Shown: positions 18,484-26,797, counted from the first letter of the stretch. The stretch is DNA of 64,000 nt from Marinibacterium sp. (GCA_017643305.1 JAEPNQ010000007.1:1-64000); one strand, 5' to 3'. The notes: generated by a model not told the origin, from the sequence alone. Made by a program: numbers and translations.

Positions 18484-19322
18484 TCAGCCACCAATTGCGC
18501 GCCGTAGGTATAGCTGTGCCGCTTCAACCATCGACGGTAGGCGACCGATGTGAGGTCGGCGCGCGTTGGGGTTTCCATCGCTGGATCCAAAGGAAGTTTT
18601 TTCGGGATTTGATTTTCCAAAATGGACCGATCCTGCAGAAAGATCAGCTGCTGGAAGTGGATCAGGTCGGTCATTGAGCTTTCATCATCAAACAGCGCCA
18701 TCCATGGCCAAACATCGCACAGGTCTTCGGCGAGGGGCTGCACGAAAAGCGCAATGACGTCCCATTCACCCGGACGCGGGGGGCAGGTTTTATAGAGGAC
18801 AGAGCATGTGGGCGCGGGAACGCGGTACATGTATTCCGTGGTGATCCCACCGCCCGCCGATTTAGCGGCTTGGGGCTGAAAGAACTCAACCTTGGTGGCC
18901 CAGACTTCATCAACCTCATCGCGGATTTCAACCTTGTAGTCGCGAACCTCTGGATGAGTTTCAGCACCCAAAATGTCCGTATGCACAAAAGGAAAATGGG
19001 CGACATCGAGGAAGTTCTCGACCGCACGCAGGGGGGAACATTTGACCCGGACGACACCGACATCGACCAAGGTCCTGTCCGGATGATCGGCTTCGGGGAT
19101 TGTGAAAAGGTCTTTGTCGGGCGCGCCCAGGCTGGTCCAAAGGTGACCAAACCGCTGCACTACGGGCAGAATGTGCCCACAGCTTTCGACCCTTGGTGTG
19201 CCATCATCTGATCCGAAGACTGTGATCTTTTCACCCAGCAGCAGGCTGTCCTCTCCATCGACGCTAAGGCCGGACAGAAGTCCGACAGGGTACCATGCGT
19301 TGCGCACTGCATCTGTTGTCAT
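18480..19322 (-). CDS. Rieske-type oxygenase catalytic subunit lacking the Rieske domain (NdmC-like)
   Basis: A 280-residue protein related to the vanillate-demethylase/NdmA-C oxygenases. The N-terminus NAWYPVGLLSGLSVDGEDSL is the usual start, but the sequence then jumps from FGSDDGTPRVESCG to ILPVVQRFGHLWTSLGAP, so the CxH...CxxH cluster domain of about 60 residues is missing. The mononuclear-iron segment ENFLDVAHFPFVHTD is complete (N103, H109, H114), and the C-terminal FLQDRSILENQIP with RADLTSVAYRRWLKR carries the usual Asp. ATG overlaps the stop of the Rieske gene (ATGA), which presumably donates electrons in trans. NdmC, the 7-methylxanthine N-demethylase subunit, has the same missing domain. 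Probable activity: purine N-demethylation or hydroxylation. Confidence 0.85.
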   Translation of the reverse strand: MTTDAVRNAWYPVGLLSGLSVDGEDSLLLGEKITVFGSDDGTPRVESCGHILPVVQRFGHLWTSLGAPDKDLFTIPEADHPDRTLVDVGVVRVKCSPLRAVENFLDVAHFPFVHTDILGAETHPEVRDYKVEIRDEVDEVWATKVEFFQPQAAKSAGGGITTEYMYRVPAPTCSVLYKTCPPRPGEWDVIALFVQPLAEDLCDVWPWMALFDDESSMTDLIHFQQLIFLQDRSILENQIPKKLPLDPAMETPTRADLTSVAYRRWLKRHSYTYGAQLVAE

Positions 19323-20017
19323 GCGGCGTCCCCAATTCCCTCAGCGGTGCGGCGCAAAGCTTCTAGAGCGGTGGAGACTTTCACCCGATCCTGCGCACTG
19401 GTCGCGGTTGGCAGCAAAGCAATTACAAGCGCTTCATCCGGCCCATGAACATTCGTGAGCAAAATGGTACCCTGACCGCCAAGCTGTGCTGTGATCACGC
19501 CCTCAACTGTCTCGCCATGACAGGCGGATGAAATCGCTTCGACGGATGCGCTAATCAAAAGGCTACGCAAAGCGTTGTATCCTGCGAACTGGACGGGCGG
19601 ATCAACCGGTGACGCCGCAGCACCCCAGACAACACCATTTACTTCTGTCACTGACACTGGGCCGCAATTGATGGTTTTGGGTGGCTCGACCGCCGGGTGA
19701 GCAGGGATCTTTTGGCAGACACCATCGGTTCCGAAACGCCAGCCATGATAGATACAAGATAGCGTCTCACCCCGCACAAACCCATGCGACAGGCGCATTC
19801 CGCGATGCGGGCAGCGATCCCCGTTCGCGTAAAGATGACCTGAAGCGGCCCGCCAAACAGCGATCGGGCCTTTTGGCATCTGCGCTGGCACGACGGTCCC
19901 GTTTAAAATGTCGGCTGACACAGCGATTGGTACCCATCGCGCATCGGTATCGGCAGCCATAACCTTGTATTTCCCATCCCCTGCCAGATTGCCCGGCGTC
20001 GCGTACGGACTAAGCAC
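19319..20017 (-). CDS. Stand-alone Rieske [2Fe-2S] protein with C-terminal extension
   Basis: A 232-residue protein (numbering from GTG at 20017). ATG at 19960 (MAADTDARWVPIAVSADI) is an equally plausible start, since residues 1-19 look unlike the family. The cluster ligands are DRCPHRGMRL (C69, H71) and CIYHGWRF (C88, H91), as in oxygenase Rieske domains rather than small ferredoxins. About 100 residues follow (QFAGYNALRSLLISAS to the end) with no catalytic-iron motif, which I do not recognise. The next gene encodes an oxygenase lacking exactly this domain, so the two probably form one split enzyme. No FMN/NADH reductase is encoded nearby. First gene of the coupled operon. Confidence 0.85.
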   Translation of the reverse strand: MLSPYATPGNLAGDGKYKVMAADTDARWVPIAVSADILNGTVVPAQMPKGPIAVWRAASGHLYANGDRCPHRGMRLSHGFVRGETLSCIYHGWRFGTDGVCQKIPAHPAVEPPKTINCGPVSVTEVNGVVWGAAASPVDPPVQFAGYNALRSLLISASVEAISSACHGETVEGVITAQLGGQGTILLTNVHGPDEALVIALLPTATSAQDRVKVSTALEALRRTAEGIGDAA

Positions 20018-20176
20018 GCCTGCATCTTACGTCTTAGGTCCGAGCCCGAGCAAAGCAGACCCGCCTATATTTTGGCTGTACAGTCCTGCAGGGCCTGAAC
20101 GGCCCATTTCCCCCACGGATTCGCAAAACCAAGGCCAAGCTATGCTGAGTTTTTCATCATCGCGCCAAAAAAACAA

Positions 20177-20440
20177 TCAGTCATCAGATGTGGCAGGCCC
20201 GCGGGTGATCGATTCAACCCATACATCGTACGGCCCAAGGAGGCAGCCAACCTCAAACGCGTCGATCAGATCGGCTTGCCCATCAACCTTGAAAACAGCC
20301 TTGCTTGCGTCTGCGTGAAGTGTTTCGCATCTCAGTCCAAGCTTGCGACTATGGCGTTCAACCCAGGGCAGGAAGTTCGGGCTTTGCAACTCTCCTCGGA
20401 GCATGAACTTTTGCGGCTGATTTGAAGAGGGGATGTTGGA
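20177..20440 (-). CDS. Acylphosphatase-like small protein lacking catalytic residues
   Basis: A reading of 87 residues from GTG at 20440. The frame extends upstream but composition there looks non-coding. The order KFMLRGELQSPNFLPWVERH, RKLGLRCETLHADASKAVFK, VDGQADLIDAFEVGCLLGPY follows the beta-alpha-beta layout of acylphosphatases. The active-site Arg of GxVQGVGFR and the Asn of WVRN are absent, so it would be a non-catalytic, perhaps ligand-binding, relative. It lies 160 nt upstream of the Rieske/oxygenase operon on the same strand and may be its first gene. Family resemblance is by eye only. A chance frame remains possible. Confidence 0.4.
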   Translation of the reverse strand, partial: SNIPSSNQPQKFMLRGELQSPNFLPWVERHSRKLGLRCETLHADASKAVFKVDGQADLIDAFEVGCLLGPYDVWVESITRGPATSDD

Positions 20441-21099
20441 CACGAGATCACTTTGCGGCCGAGTTGCTACTGGAAACAGTAAAAGCATTGCGCGCGAATG
20501 AAAGATGAAAACCGCCCTCTGGTCCGACCGTAAAGCGCGAAAAGTGAACTCTAGGCGCATAGTCTGGACGGCGGTTTTGTACGCATACCTTCTGGTTTGT
20601 TTTGGACTGTTCAGCAAGTTACACGAATAGCCGGTCCGGTAAATTGATACCCAAATGAGAATGCTGATCACAAAGTTTCTTTAACCCGGCCGCGGTCAGC
20701 CACGAATGTATCGTCCAATCCATGCCCATATATGAGACGCGAACGGCTTGGGCGGGATATGGAGCACCACCATTGCAGCCGTTGCCAGGGCGACCACTGA
20801 ACCAATCTTCCTGAAACCTTTGATCAGCCTTACCTTAGTGGTGCAGTTTGAATGTTAGTGCGTGATCAGCCTAGGGTCTTTCTGAACGCTGGTTTCCGGC
20901 GCCGGTGGGCGGTGCGTTCCGCCTCGGGCTCAAACCAATGGCGTTGCTATGTCAGGATCCTCGAGCATTAAAATGTCTGCTTGATCGAACCAATCTGCCG
21001 GATGGTATCCGTGCGTGGCATAGCTGGCCCCGCTAGAATATAAGCCTGTCGCACAAGCACATCATCTTTGCTCGTCTGAATTGGTACGAGGCATCGCTC
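20441..21099. other. Long intergenic region, no intact gene seen
   Basis: About 660 bases between the purine-type operon and the GntR gene. On the minus strand an open frame from about 20840 to the stop at 20696-20698 encodes a membrane-like segment (KGFRKIGSVVALATAAMVVL then HIPPKPFASHIWAWIGRYIR) but has no ATG, GTG or TTG start. It may be a remnant. Nothing else was recognised. It probably contains the promoter of the minus-strand operon near 20.4-20.7 kb. Confidence 0.4.
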
Positions 21100-21789
21100 T
21101 CAGCTTGGGAACACGTCGTGCAGAGACGTCGGAGCCGTCGGACGGTCGGACAGGTCCAGTTGCGTCAGCAGGTCCAGCAAATGATCTTTCATCAGGTCCT
21201 CCGCGCGGTCGGCATCCTGCGCTCGCAGCGCCTCGATCAGTTCGTGATGCGCGTTGCTTTCACACAGTGCGGTGCGACGACGCCAATACAGTGCGATTAC
21301 CAGCGATGAACGGGAAATCAGCTGGTGCAGGAAATCTTCAATGATCTTCTGATCGGCGATGCGGGCGATTTCCAAGTGGAATTCCCCAGACAGCTTCAAA
21401 GCAAGCCCCGCCTCGCCCCGGTCCAGTGCTTCGTGTTCCAGCGCAATGTGCCGTTCCAGCACCTTCATGTCTCGCGCCGTTGCCGCTTCGGCCGCCGCGC
21501 GTGCTGTTTGCGGTTCCAGCAGTACCCGGGTCTGAAACACCTCGCGAGCTTCGCGTAGCGTGGGCCGCGCCACAAAAGCTCCACGGTTGCGTTCGATTGT
21601 AACCAATCCGTCATGCGCCATGCTGCGCAACGCCTGCCGGACAAGCGTCCGGCTAACACCAAAGATGTCGCCGACCTCATCTTCGCGCAGCCGCGTTCCA
21701 GGCTGGATACGGTGTTCGTGGACCGCTTCGGTCAACTGGTTAACAATATCTTCAACAGTATTTACGGGCGTGGACACAATATTTGGCAT
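21100..21789 (-). CDS. GntR-family (FadR-type) transcriptional regulator
   Basis: A 229-residue regulator. The N-terminal winged helix is TRLREDEVGDIFGVSRTLVR then QALRSMAHDGLVTIERNRGA. The C-terminal FCD ligand domain has helices with the metal-type histidines (GEFHLEIARI, NAHHELIEAL). ATG at 21789 follows AGGAGA with ideal spacing. It is divergent from the ABC importer at 22009-26043 and most likely regulates it in response to the imported compound. Confidence 0.9.
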   Translation of the reverse strand: MPNIVSTPVNTVEDIVNQLTEAVHEHRIQPGTRLREDEVGDIFGVSRTLVRQALRSMAHDGLVTIERNRGAFVARPTLREAREVFQTRVLLEPQTARAAAEAATARDMKVLERHIALEHEALDRGEAGLALKLSGEFHLEIARIADQKIIEDFLHQLISRSSLVIALYWRRRTALCESNAHHELIEALRAQDADRAEDLMKDHLLDLLTQLDLSDRPTAPTSLHDVFPS

Positions 21790-22008
21790 CACTAATCTCC
21801 TGATTCCGACCGTGCCGTTGCGCGGCATATGGCTCAAGGTTGGATGCGAAGCAATTTCATATCGTATACAATATTTGCTTATTTTTTAAACAAAATTTGC
21901 TACCATTGCATATTTTTCACGCCCCAACCCCTTGACGCAGAGCAATGATGCGAAAAATCTTGGCACATGATCCCGTCTGTCTCAGGCTGGTGTCGCCGGA
22001 GAAAAGAC
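21790..22008. promoter_or_regulatory. Divergent promoter region, GntR regulator / importer
   Basis: An AT-rich stretch (21855-21920) lies between the divergent regulator and transporter genes. It includes ATCGTATACAATATTTGC around 21860, which contains ATnGTATACnAT-like dyad symmetry (GTATAC centre). FadR-type GntR proteins often bind short dyads such as TnGTnnnACnA. This is the likely operator, on position and symmetry only. Confidence 0.35.
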
Positions 22009-22992
22009 ATGAAAAATAAGCTAGACCTCGAACTCGTCAGCCTGACAAAGCGCTATGGCCAGACCTTGGCCGTAGACGAAATCAGTTATCATTTTGGCGT
22101 GGGAACCTATGCCTGCCTGCTCGGGCCGTCGGGCTGCGGCAAGTCTTCCACCCTGCGGATGATCGCAGGGCACGAATCGGTGTCGTCTGGCGCGGTCACA
22201 CTGGGCGGGCGAGACATCTCCAACCTGCCCCCGGCCAAACGCGGCACAGCCATGATGTTCCAGAACTACGCGCTGTTCCCACACCTGACCGTGATCGACA
22301 ATGTCGCCTTCAGCCTGAAGATGCGCGGCGTCGCGGCCGAGGAACGGCGCAAGCGTGCCATGTCGATGCTGGACCTGGTTGACATGGCTGCTTTGTCCGA
22401 CCGCCTGCCAGCGCAATTGTCCGGCGGCCAGCAACAGCGCGCTGCGCTGGCGCGCGCCCTGATCACCGAACCGGATGTCCTTTTGCTGGACGAACCACTG
22501 TCGGCATTGGACCCGTTCCTGCGCATCCGCATGAGGGCGGAATTGAAAAAGCTGCAACGCGAACTGGGCATCACGTTCATACACGTCACCCATGGGCAGG
22601 AAGAAGCGCTAGCACTTGCAGACGAAATCGTGGTCATGAACAACGCAATCATCGAACAGGCCGGGCGCACACGTGACGTGTTCGAAGCCCCCAAGACCGC
22701 CTTTGTGGCGCTCTTTCTGGGCTCGCACAATGTGGTGTCGATGCCCGAAGGCAAAGTCGCGATTCGGACCGATGCCATCCGACTGACAAAACCAGAGGCG
22801 GCCAAGCTGCCTGGAACGATCACCAATATCGAATACCAGGGCACACATGTGGCGTTGACGGCTGCGATCCCGGGAAACCAGGACGTGACCGCGCTGCTGC
22901 CCGACAAGGATTTCTTCGGGAACCCGAAGGATGTGGGAGAGGCTATCGGCCTCGACTGGAAAGCCGAGGCGGCCCACGCCCTGGCAAGCTAA
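22009..22992 (+). CDS. PotA-type ABC transporter ATPase
   Basis: A 327-residue ATP-binding subunit. Walker A is GPSGCGKSS, the Q loop is MMFQNYALFPHLTVIDN, the signature is LSGGQQQRAALARAL, Walker B is LLLDEPLSALDPF and the H loop region is THGQEEALA (Gly replaces the usual Asp). ATG at 22009 after GGAGAAAAGAC was preferred to the in-frame ATG at 21967. First gene of the importer operon with the binding protein, two permeases and a racemase. Confidence 0.92.
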   Translation: MKNKLDLELVSLTKRYGQTLAVDEISYHFGVGTYACLLGPSGCGKSSTLRMIAGHESVSSGAVTLGGRDISNLPPAKRGTAMMFQNYALFPHLTVIDNVAFSLKMRGVAAEERRKRAMSMLDLVDMAALSDRLPAQLSGGQQQRAALARALITEPDVLLLDEPLSALDPFLRIRMRAELKKLQRELGITFIHVTHGQEEALALADEIVVMNNAIIEQAGRTRDVFEAPKTAFVALFLGSHNVVSMPEGKVAIRTDAIRLTKPEAAKLPGTITNIEYQGTHVALTAAIPGNQDVTALLPDKDFFGNPKDVGEAIGLDWKAEAAHALAS

Positions 22993-23018
22993 GCAAAGTT
23001 CAAAACGAGGAAACTGCC

Positions 23019-24293
23019 ATGACGACAATTTCAAAAATACGCTATTCGCGTCGGTCCATGCTGAAAGCAGGTGGCGCGGCGGTGGCGGCCGCCGCGCTTC
23101 CGGCTCCAATGGTATGGGGACAAGAGACGAAAAACATCACCTTGCGCCAGTTTGGCACCGGGGTGTCCAACCTCAACGAGGTTGCGATGAAAGTCAAAGA
23201 GGATTTGGGCTTCACCCTGGAAATGACTGCACTGGATTCCGACAGCGTGACCCAGCGCGCGGCGACCCAGCCGGACAGCTTTGACATTGCCGATATCGAA
23301 TACTGGATCTGCAAGAAAGTCTGGCCAACCGGCAACCTGCAGGCGATGGACACCTCCAAGATTGCCAATTACGACAAGATCGTTGGCACCTTCCGCTCGG
23401 GCAAGCTGACACCTGAATCGGTCATTGCGCAGGGTACCGCCCCGCACACAGTAGGCTTCACCAGCGGTCAGAACGGCAAGGATTTCGTACAGGAAGAGTC
23501 CGGCTGGATGACCCTGATCCCCACGATCTACAACGCGGACACGCTGGGCATCCGCCCTGACCTGATCGGCCGTCCGATCAACAATTGGTCCGAACTGCTC
23601 AACCCCGAATTCAAGGGCAAGGCCTCGATCCTCGACATTTCGTCGATCGGCATCATGGACATGGCAATGGTCGTGGAATCCATGGGCGAATACAAATACC
23701 CTGACAAGGGCAACATGACCAAGGAAGAGATCGACCTGACGCTCGGTATCTTCACCGAGGCCAAGAAAGCCGGTCAGTTCCGCGCCTTCTGGAAGTCCTT
23801 CGACGAAAGCGTGAACCTGATGGCCTCGGGCGAGGTTGTGATCCAGTCCATGTGGTCGCCTGCCATCACCGCCGTTCGCAGCCAGGGCATTCCTTGCGTC
23901 TACCAGCCGCTGGAAGAAGGCTATCGGTCCTGGGGTGGCGGCATCGGCCTGTCGGCTTCGCTGTCCGGAATGGAGCTGGACGCGGCCTATGAATACATCA
24001 ACTGGTATCTCTCCGGTTGGGTTGGCGGCTTCTTGATGCGCCAGGGCTACTATTCGGCTGTGCCGGAAACCTCCAAGAACTTCATGAGCGAAGACGAATG
24101 GGGCTTCTGGTTCGAAGGCAAACCGGCCCAGGGCGACATCGCCAACCCGTTCGGCAAGGTCATGGAAAAGGCCGGTGCAGTACGCGACGGCGGCTCCTTC
24201 TACGACCGGATGGGCGCCGTCGCCTGCTGGAACGCCGTTATGGACGAAAACCAGTACATGGTTCGCAAGTGGAACGAATTTATCGCCGCTTGA
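23019..24293 (+). CDS. Extracellular solute-binding protein (PotD-like) with Tat signal
   Basis: A 424-residue periplasmic binding protein. The N-terminus YSRRSMLKAGGAAVAAAALP is a twin-arginine signal, with cleavage around the MVWGQE segment. The mature protein contains SDSVTQRAATQPDSFDIADI and NNWSELLNPEFKGKASILDI, typical of spermidine/putrescine-like binding proteins. It is longer than PotD/PotF (about 350 residues). The ligand is unknown. The racemase at the operon end suggests a hydantoin- or amino-acid-derived compound. Confidence 0.88.
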   Translation: MTTISKIRYSRRSMLKAGGAAVAAAALPAPMVWGQETKNITLRQFGTGVSNLNEVAMKVKEDLGFTLEMTALDSDSVTQRAATQPDSFDIADIEYWICKKVWPTGNLQAMDTSKIANYDKIVGTFRSGKLTPESVIAQGTAPHTVGFTSGQNGKDFVQEESGWMTLIPTIYNADTLGIRPDLIGRPINNWSELLNPEFKGKASILDISSIGIMDMAMVVESMGEYKYPDKGNMTKEEIDLTLGIFTEAKKAGQFRAFWKSFDESVNLMASGEVVIQSMWSPAITAVRSQGIPCVYQPLEEGYRSWGGGIGLSASLSGMELDAAYEYINWYLSGWVGGFLMRQGYYSAVPETSKNFMSEDEWGFWFEGKPAQGDIANPFGKVMEKAGAVRDGGSFYDRMGAVACWNAVMDENQYMVRKWNEFIAA

Positions 24294-24303
24294 TCACAAA
24301 CGG

Positions 24304-24326
24304 TCCGGGGGGCATCGCCCCCCGGA
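24304..24326 (+). terminator. Perfect hairpin after the binding-protein gene
   Basis: TCCGGGGGGC (24304-24313) and GCCCCCCGGA (24317-24326) form a perfect 10-base-pair stem with a 3-base ATC loop and no T tract. It lies 10 nt past the binding-protein stop and before the permease genes. It is probably an mRNA-stabilising or attenuating element that favours binding-protein expression. Confidence 0.75.
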
Positions 24327-24352
24327 TCCCCGATTGAATAAAAGGACCCGCC

Positions 24353-25204
24353 GTGCGCAAGACGTCGATCACCGGCTGGCTGCTGGCCTCACCGCTGTCT
24401 CTTATCCTGTTGGTGTTTTTGGCCGCCCCGATCGCGATGATCGTGGTGGTCAGTTTCTGGGGCGCGACCGAATGGGCGATCTACCCGGCGTTCGAGTTCG
24501 AAAATTACGAATTCCTTCTGACCTCGTCCGTCACATCCCGGGTCTTTCTAAACACGTTCAAATATGCCGCGATCACCTGGGCCTGTACCCTCGTGATCGG
24601 TTTTACTGTGGCCTATTACCTGGCCTTCCATATCCGGACGCTGACCTGGCAGATTGTCCTGTTCCTTCTGTGCACTATCCCGTTCCTGACCTCCAACATC
24701 ATTCGCATGATTTCCTGGATCCCGTTCCTGGGCCGCAATGGGCTGGCCAATTCCGCCCTGATCTCCTGGGGCGTCATCGATGAACCCGTGGAGTGGCTGT
24801 TATTCAGCGATTTCAGCGTAATCCTTGCCTTTGTCCACCTCTACACGCTGTTCATGGTCGTCCCGATCTTCAACACGATGATGCGAATCGACAAATCCCT
24901 GATCGAAGCCGCCGCTGATGCCGGGGCCTCGGGCTGGCAGACCCTGTGGCAGGTGATCGTGCCGCTGACGAAACCCGGCATTATGATCGGCACGATCTTT
25001 GTGCTGGCGCTGGTGATGGGCGATTTCATCACCGTGCGGTTCATGTCAGGCAGTCAGTCGGCCAATGTTGGCCGGATGATCCAGAACGACATCGCGCTGC
25101 TGCAATACCCCTCGGCTTCGGCCACGGCGGTGATCCTGCTGGTCACCGTGCTTTTGCTGATCGGAACCCTGCTGCGGTTCGTCGACATCCGGAAGGAGTT
25201 GTGA
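24353..25204 (+). CDS. ABC transporter permease (PotB type)
   Basis: A 283-residue inner-membrane subunit starting with GTG at 24353 after AAAGGA. The first helix is PLSLILLVFLAAPIAMIVVV and the EAA loop is EAAADAGASGWQTLWQVIVP. Its stop overlaps the next ATG (TGATG). Confidence 0.92.
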   Translation: MRKTSITGWLLASPLSLILLVFLAAPIAMIVVVSFWGATEWAIYPAFEFENYEFLLTSSVTSRVFLNTFKYAAITWACTLVIGFTVAYYLAFHIRTLTWQIVLFLLCTIPFLTSNIIRMISWIPFLGRNGLANSALISWGVIDEPVEWLLFSDFSVILAFVHLYTLFMVVPIFNTMMRIDKSLIEAAADAGASGWQTLWQVIVPLTKPGIMIGTIFVLALVMGDFITVRFMSGSQSANVGRMIQNDIALLQYPSASATAVILLVTVLLLIGTLLRFVDIRKEL

Positions 25205-26043
25205 TGGAACCGCGCCCCAGATCATTCTACGTCCTCAGCGTCTTTTTCATCCTGTTCCTGATCTTCCTGTACGGGCCCACGCTAACCATTGCAGTGCTGT
25301 CCTTTCAGGGACCGGGCGGCGGGCTGACCTTCCCCATGCGGGGGGTGTCGCTGCATTGGTTCCGGGACCTGTTCGAACAACAAGCCGTGGGTGATATCTG
25401 GGGGTCGTTTTCCCGATCCTTCATTCTGGGCCTGATGGTTATGGTCACCACAGTGGTGGTTTCAGTCATGGGCGGGCTGGCGTTTCGCCGGCGCTTTGCC
25501 GGGTCAACGGCACTGTTTTATCTGATCATCACCTCGCTGGTGATCCCGTCGATTCTCATTTCGCTGGGCGTTGGTCTCATCTGGTCGCAATCAGGCCTGC
25601 CGGTGCACTGGTCCACGTCCGGGTTTGGCGCACAACTGACATGGACGCTGCCCTTCGGCCTGCTGATCATGTTTGCGGTCTTCAACCGTTTCGATCCTTC
25701 CTACGAAGAAGCCGCCCGCGATCTGGGGGCCAGCCCATGGCAGGTAATCCGTCATGTTGTCCTGCCGATCATTGCGCCTTCATTGATCGGTGTTGCCCTG
25801 TTTGGGTTCACCCTCAGCTATGATGAATTCGCCCGCACATTGCTGACATCCGGCAGCTACAACACACTGCCGCTGGAAATCTTTGGGATGACAACCAACG
25901 TCACGACCCCGGTGCTGTTCGCGCTCGGAACGCTGACCACGGCCTTTTCGCTGGTCATCATCGGGGTTTTTCTGCTGATCGTATGGGTCACCAACCGCCG
26001 TCGGGCCAAGCTGGGTTCGGATGCAGGCCAAGGAATGGTCTGA
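25204..26043 (+). CDS. ABC transporter permease (PotC type)
   Basis: A 279-residue membrane subunit. ATG at 25204 shares one base with the preceding stop (TGATG). The first helix is YVLSVFFILFLIFLYGPTLT and the EAA loop is EEAARDLGASPWQVIRHVVL. Its stop likewise overlaps the racemase start, so translation is coupled through the operon. Confidence 0.92.
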   Translation: MEPRPRSFYVLSVFFILFLIFLYGPTLTIAVLSFQGPGGGLTFPMRGVSLHWFRDLFEQQAVGDIWGSFSRSFILGLMVMVTTVVVSVMGGLAFRRRFAGSTALFYLIITSLVIPSILISLGVGLIWSQSGLPVHWSTSGFGAQLTWTLPFGLLIMFAVFNRFDPSYEEAARDLGASPWQVIRHVVLPIIAPSLIGVALFGFTLSYDEFARTLLTSGSYNTLPLEIFGMTTNVTTPVLFALGTLTTAFSLVIIGVFLLIVWVTNRRRAKLGSDAGQGMV

Positions 26044-26693
26044 TGACAGCGGTTATCATCAACCCCAACTCCACCGGTTCGATGACCGATGCGATGTTGG
26101 CTGTTGCCCGCCAAGCGGCCCCCGGAATGCAATTCGAAGGCTGGACCTCCTCCAAGGGCCCACCATCGATCCAGGGGCCAGCGGACGGGGTGGCAGCAAC
26201 GCCACCTTTTCTGGACCTTGTGCGCAAGGCGGCAGACCAAGGCGCAGATGGTATTATCGTCGGCTGTTTCGACGATACAGCGCTTGCCGAAGCTGCCACC
26301 ATTGCCCCCTGCCCCGTGATCGGACTGGGACAAGCTACGTATCACTACGCTGCCCTGCGCCAATGGCGCTTCAGTGTCGTCACGACCCTGTCGGTGTCCG
26401 TGCCGGTGCTGGAGGGGAATATCAAAAGCCTCGGGCTGGGGGGATACCTGGCGCGGGTTCGGGCATCAGAGGTGCCGGTTCTGGCATTGGAGGATGATCC
26501 CGCAAGTGCTGCGACGCATGTCACGGCAGAGGCCAAGCTGGCCTTGGCGGAGGATGACATATCTGCCGTGATCCTAGGCTGTGCCGGTATGGTACAGGTG
26601 GTGAATGCAGTTCGGTCCGCACTGACCATCCCGGTGATCGACCCGGTGGTCTGCGCCGCGCGAAGCCTGACCTGGCTGTCACAGGATCTTTAA
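26043..26693 (+). CDS. Aspartate/hydantoin racemase family protein
   Basis: A 216-residue cofactor-independent racemase-fold protein. The two catalytic cysteines sit in GIIVGCFDDTALAEA and SAVILGCAGMVQVV. The start TAVIINPNSTGSMTDAMLAV is characteristic of hydantoin racemases. The ATG overlaps the permease stop. It probably interconverts enantiomers of the imported compound (a 5-substituted hydantoin, allantoin-like ureide or amino acid). No hydantoinase is present in the window. Confidence 0.85.
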   Translation: MTAVIINPNSTGSMTDAMLAVARQAAPGMQFEGWTSSKGPPSIQGPADGVAATPPFLDLVRKAADQGADGIIVGCFDDTALAEAATIAPCPVIGLGQATYHYAALRQWRFSVVTTLSVSVPVLEGNIKSLGLGGYLARVRASEVPVLALEDDPASAATHVTAEAKLALAEDDISAVILGCAGMVQVVNAVRSALTIPVIDPVVCAARSLTWLSQDL

Positions 26694-26797
26694 ACCATCC
26701 CATAAACAGAAATAGTTTACGCGACCCCCTAGCGTTTAACCTTTTGCTAAGGAATTCCCGCTTGAATGGACCCAATATAGTTAATGGGTTCTGAACA

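Noticed and set aside
18480..19322. Oxygenase as a decayed pseudogene because the Rieske domain is missing
   Set aside because: The frame is intact, the N-terminal and catalytic parts join cleanly, the gene overlaps both neighbours for coupled translation, and the missing domain is encoded next door.
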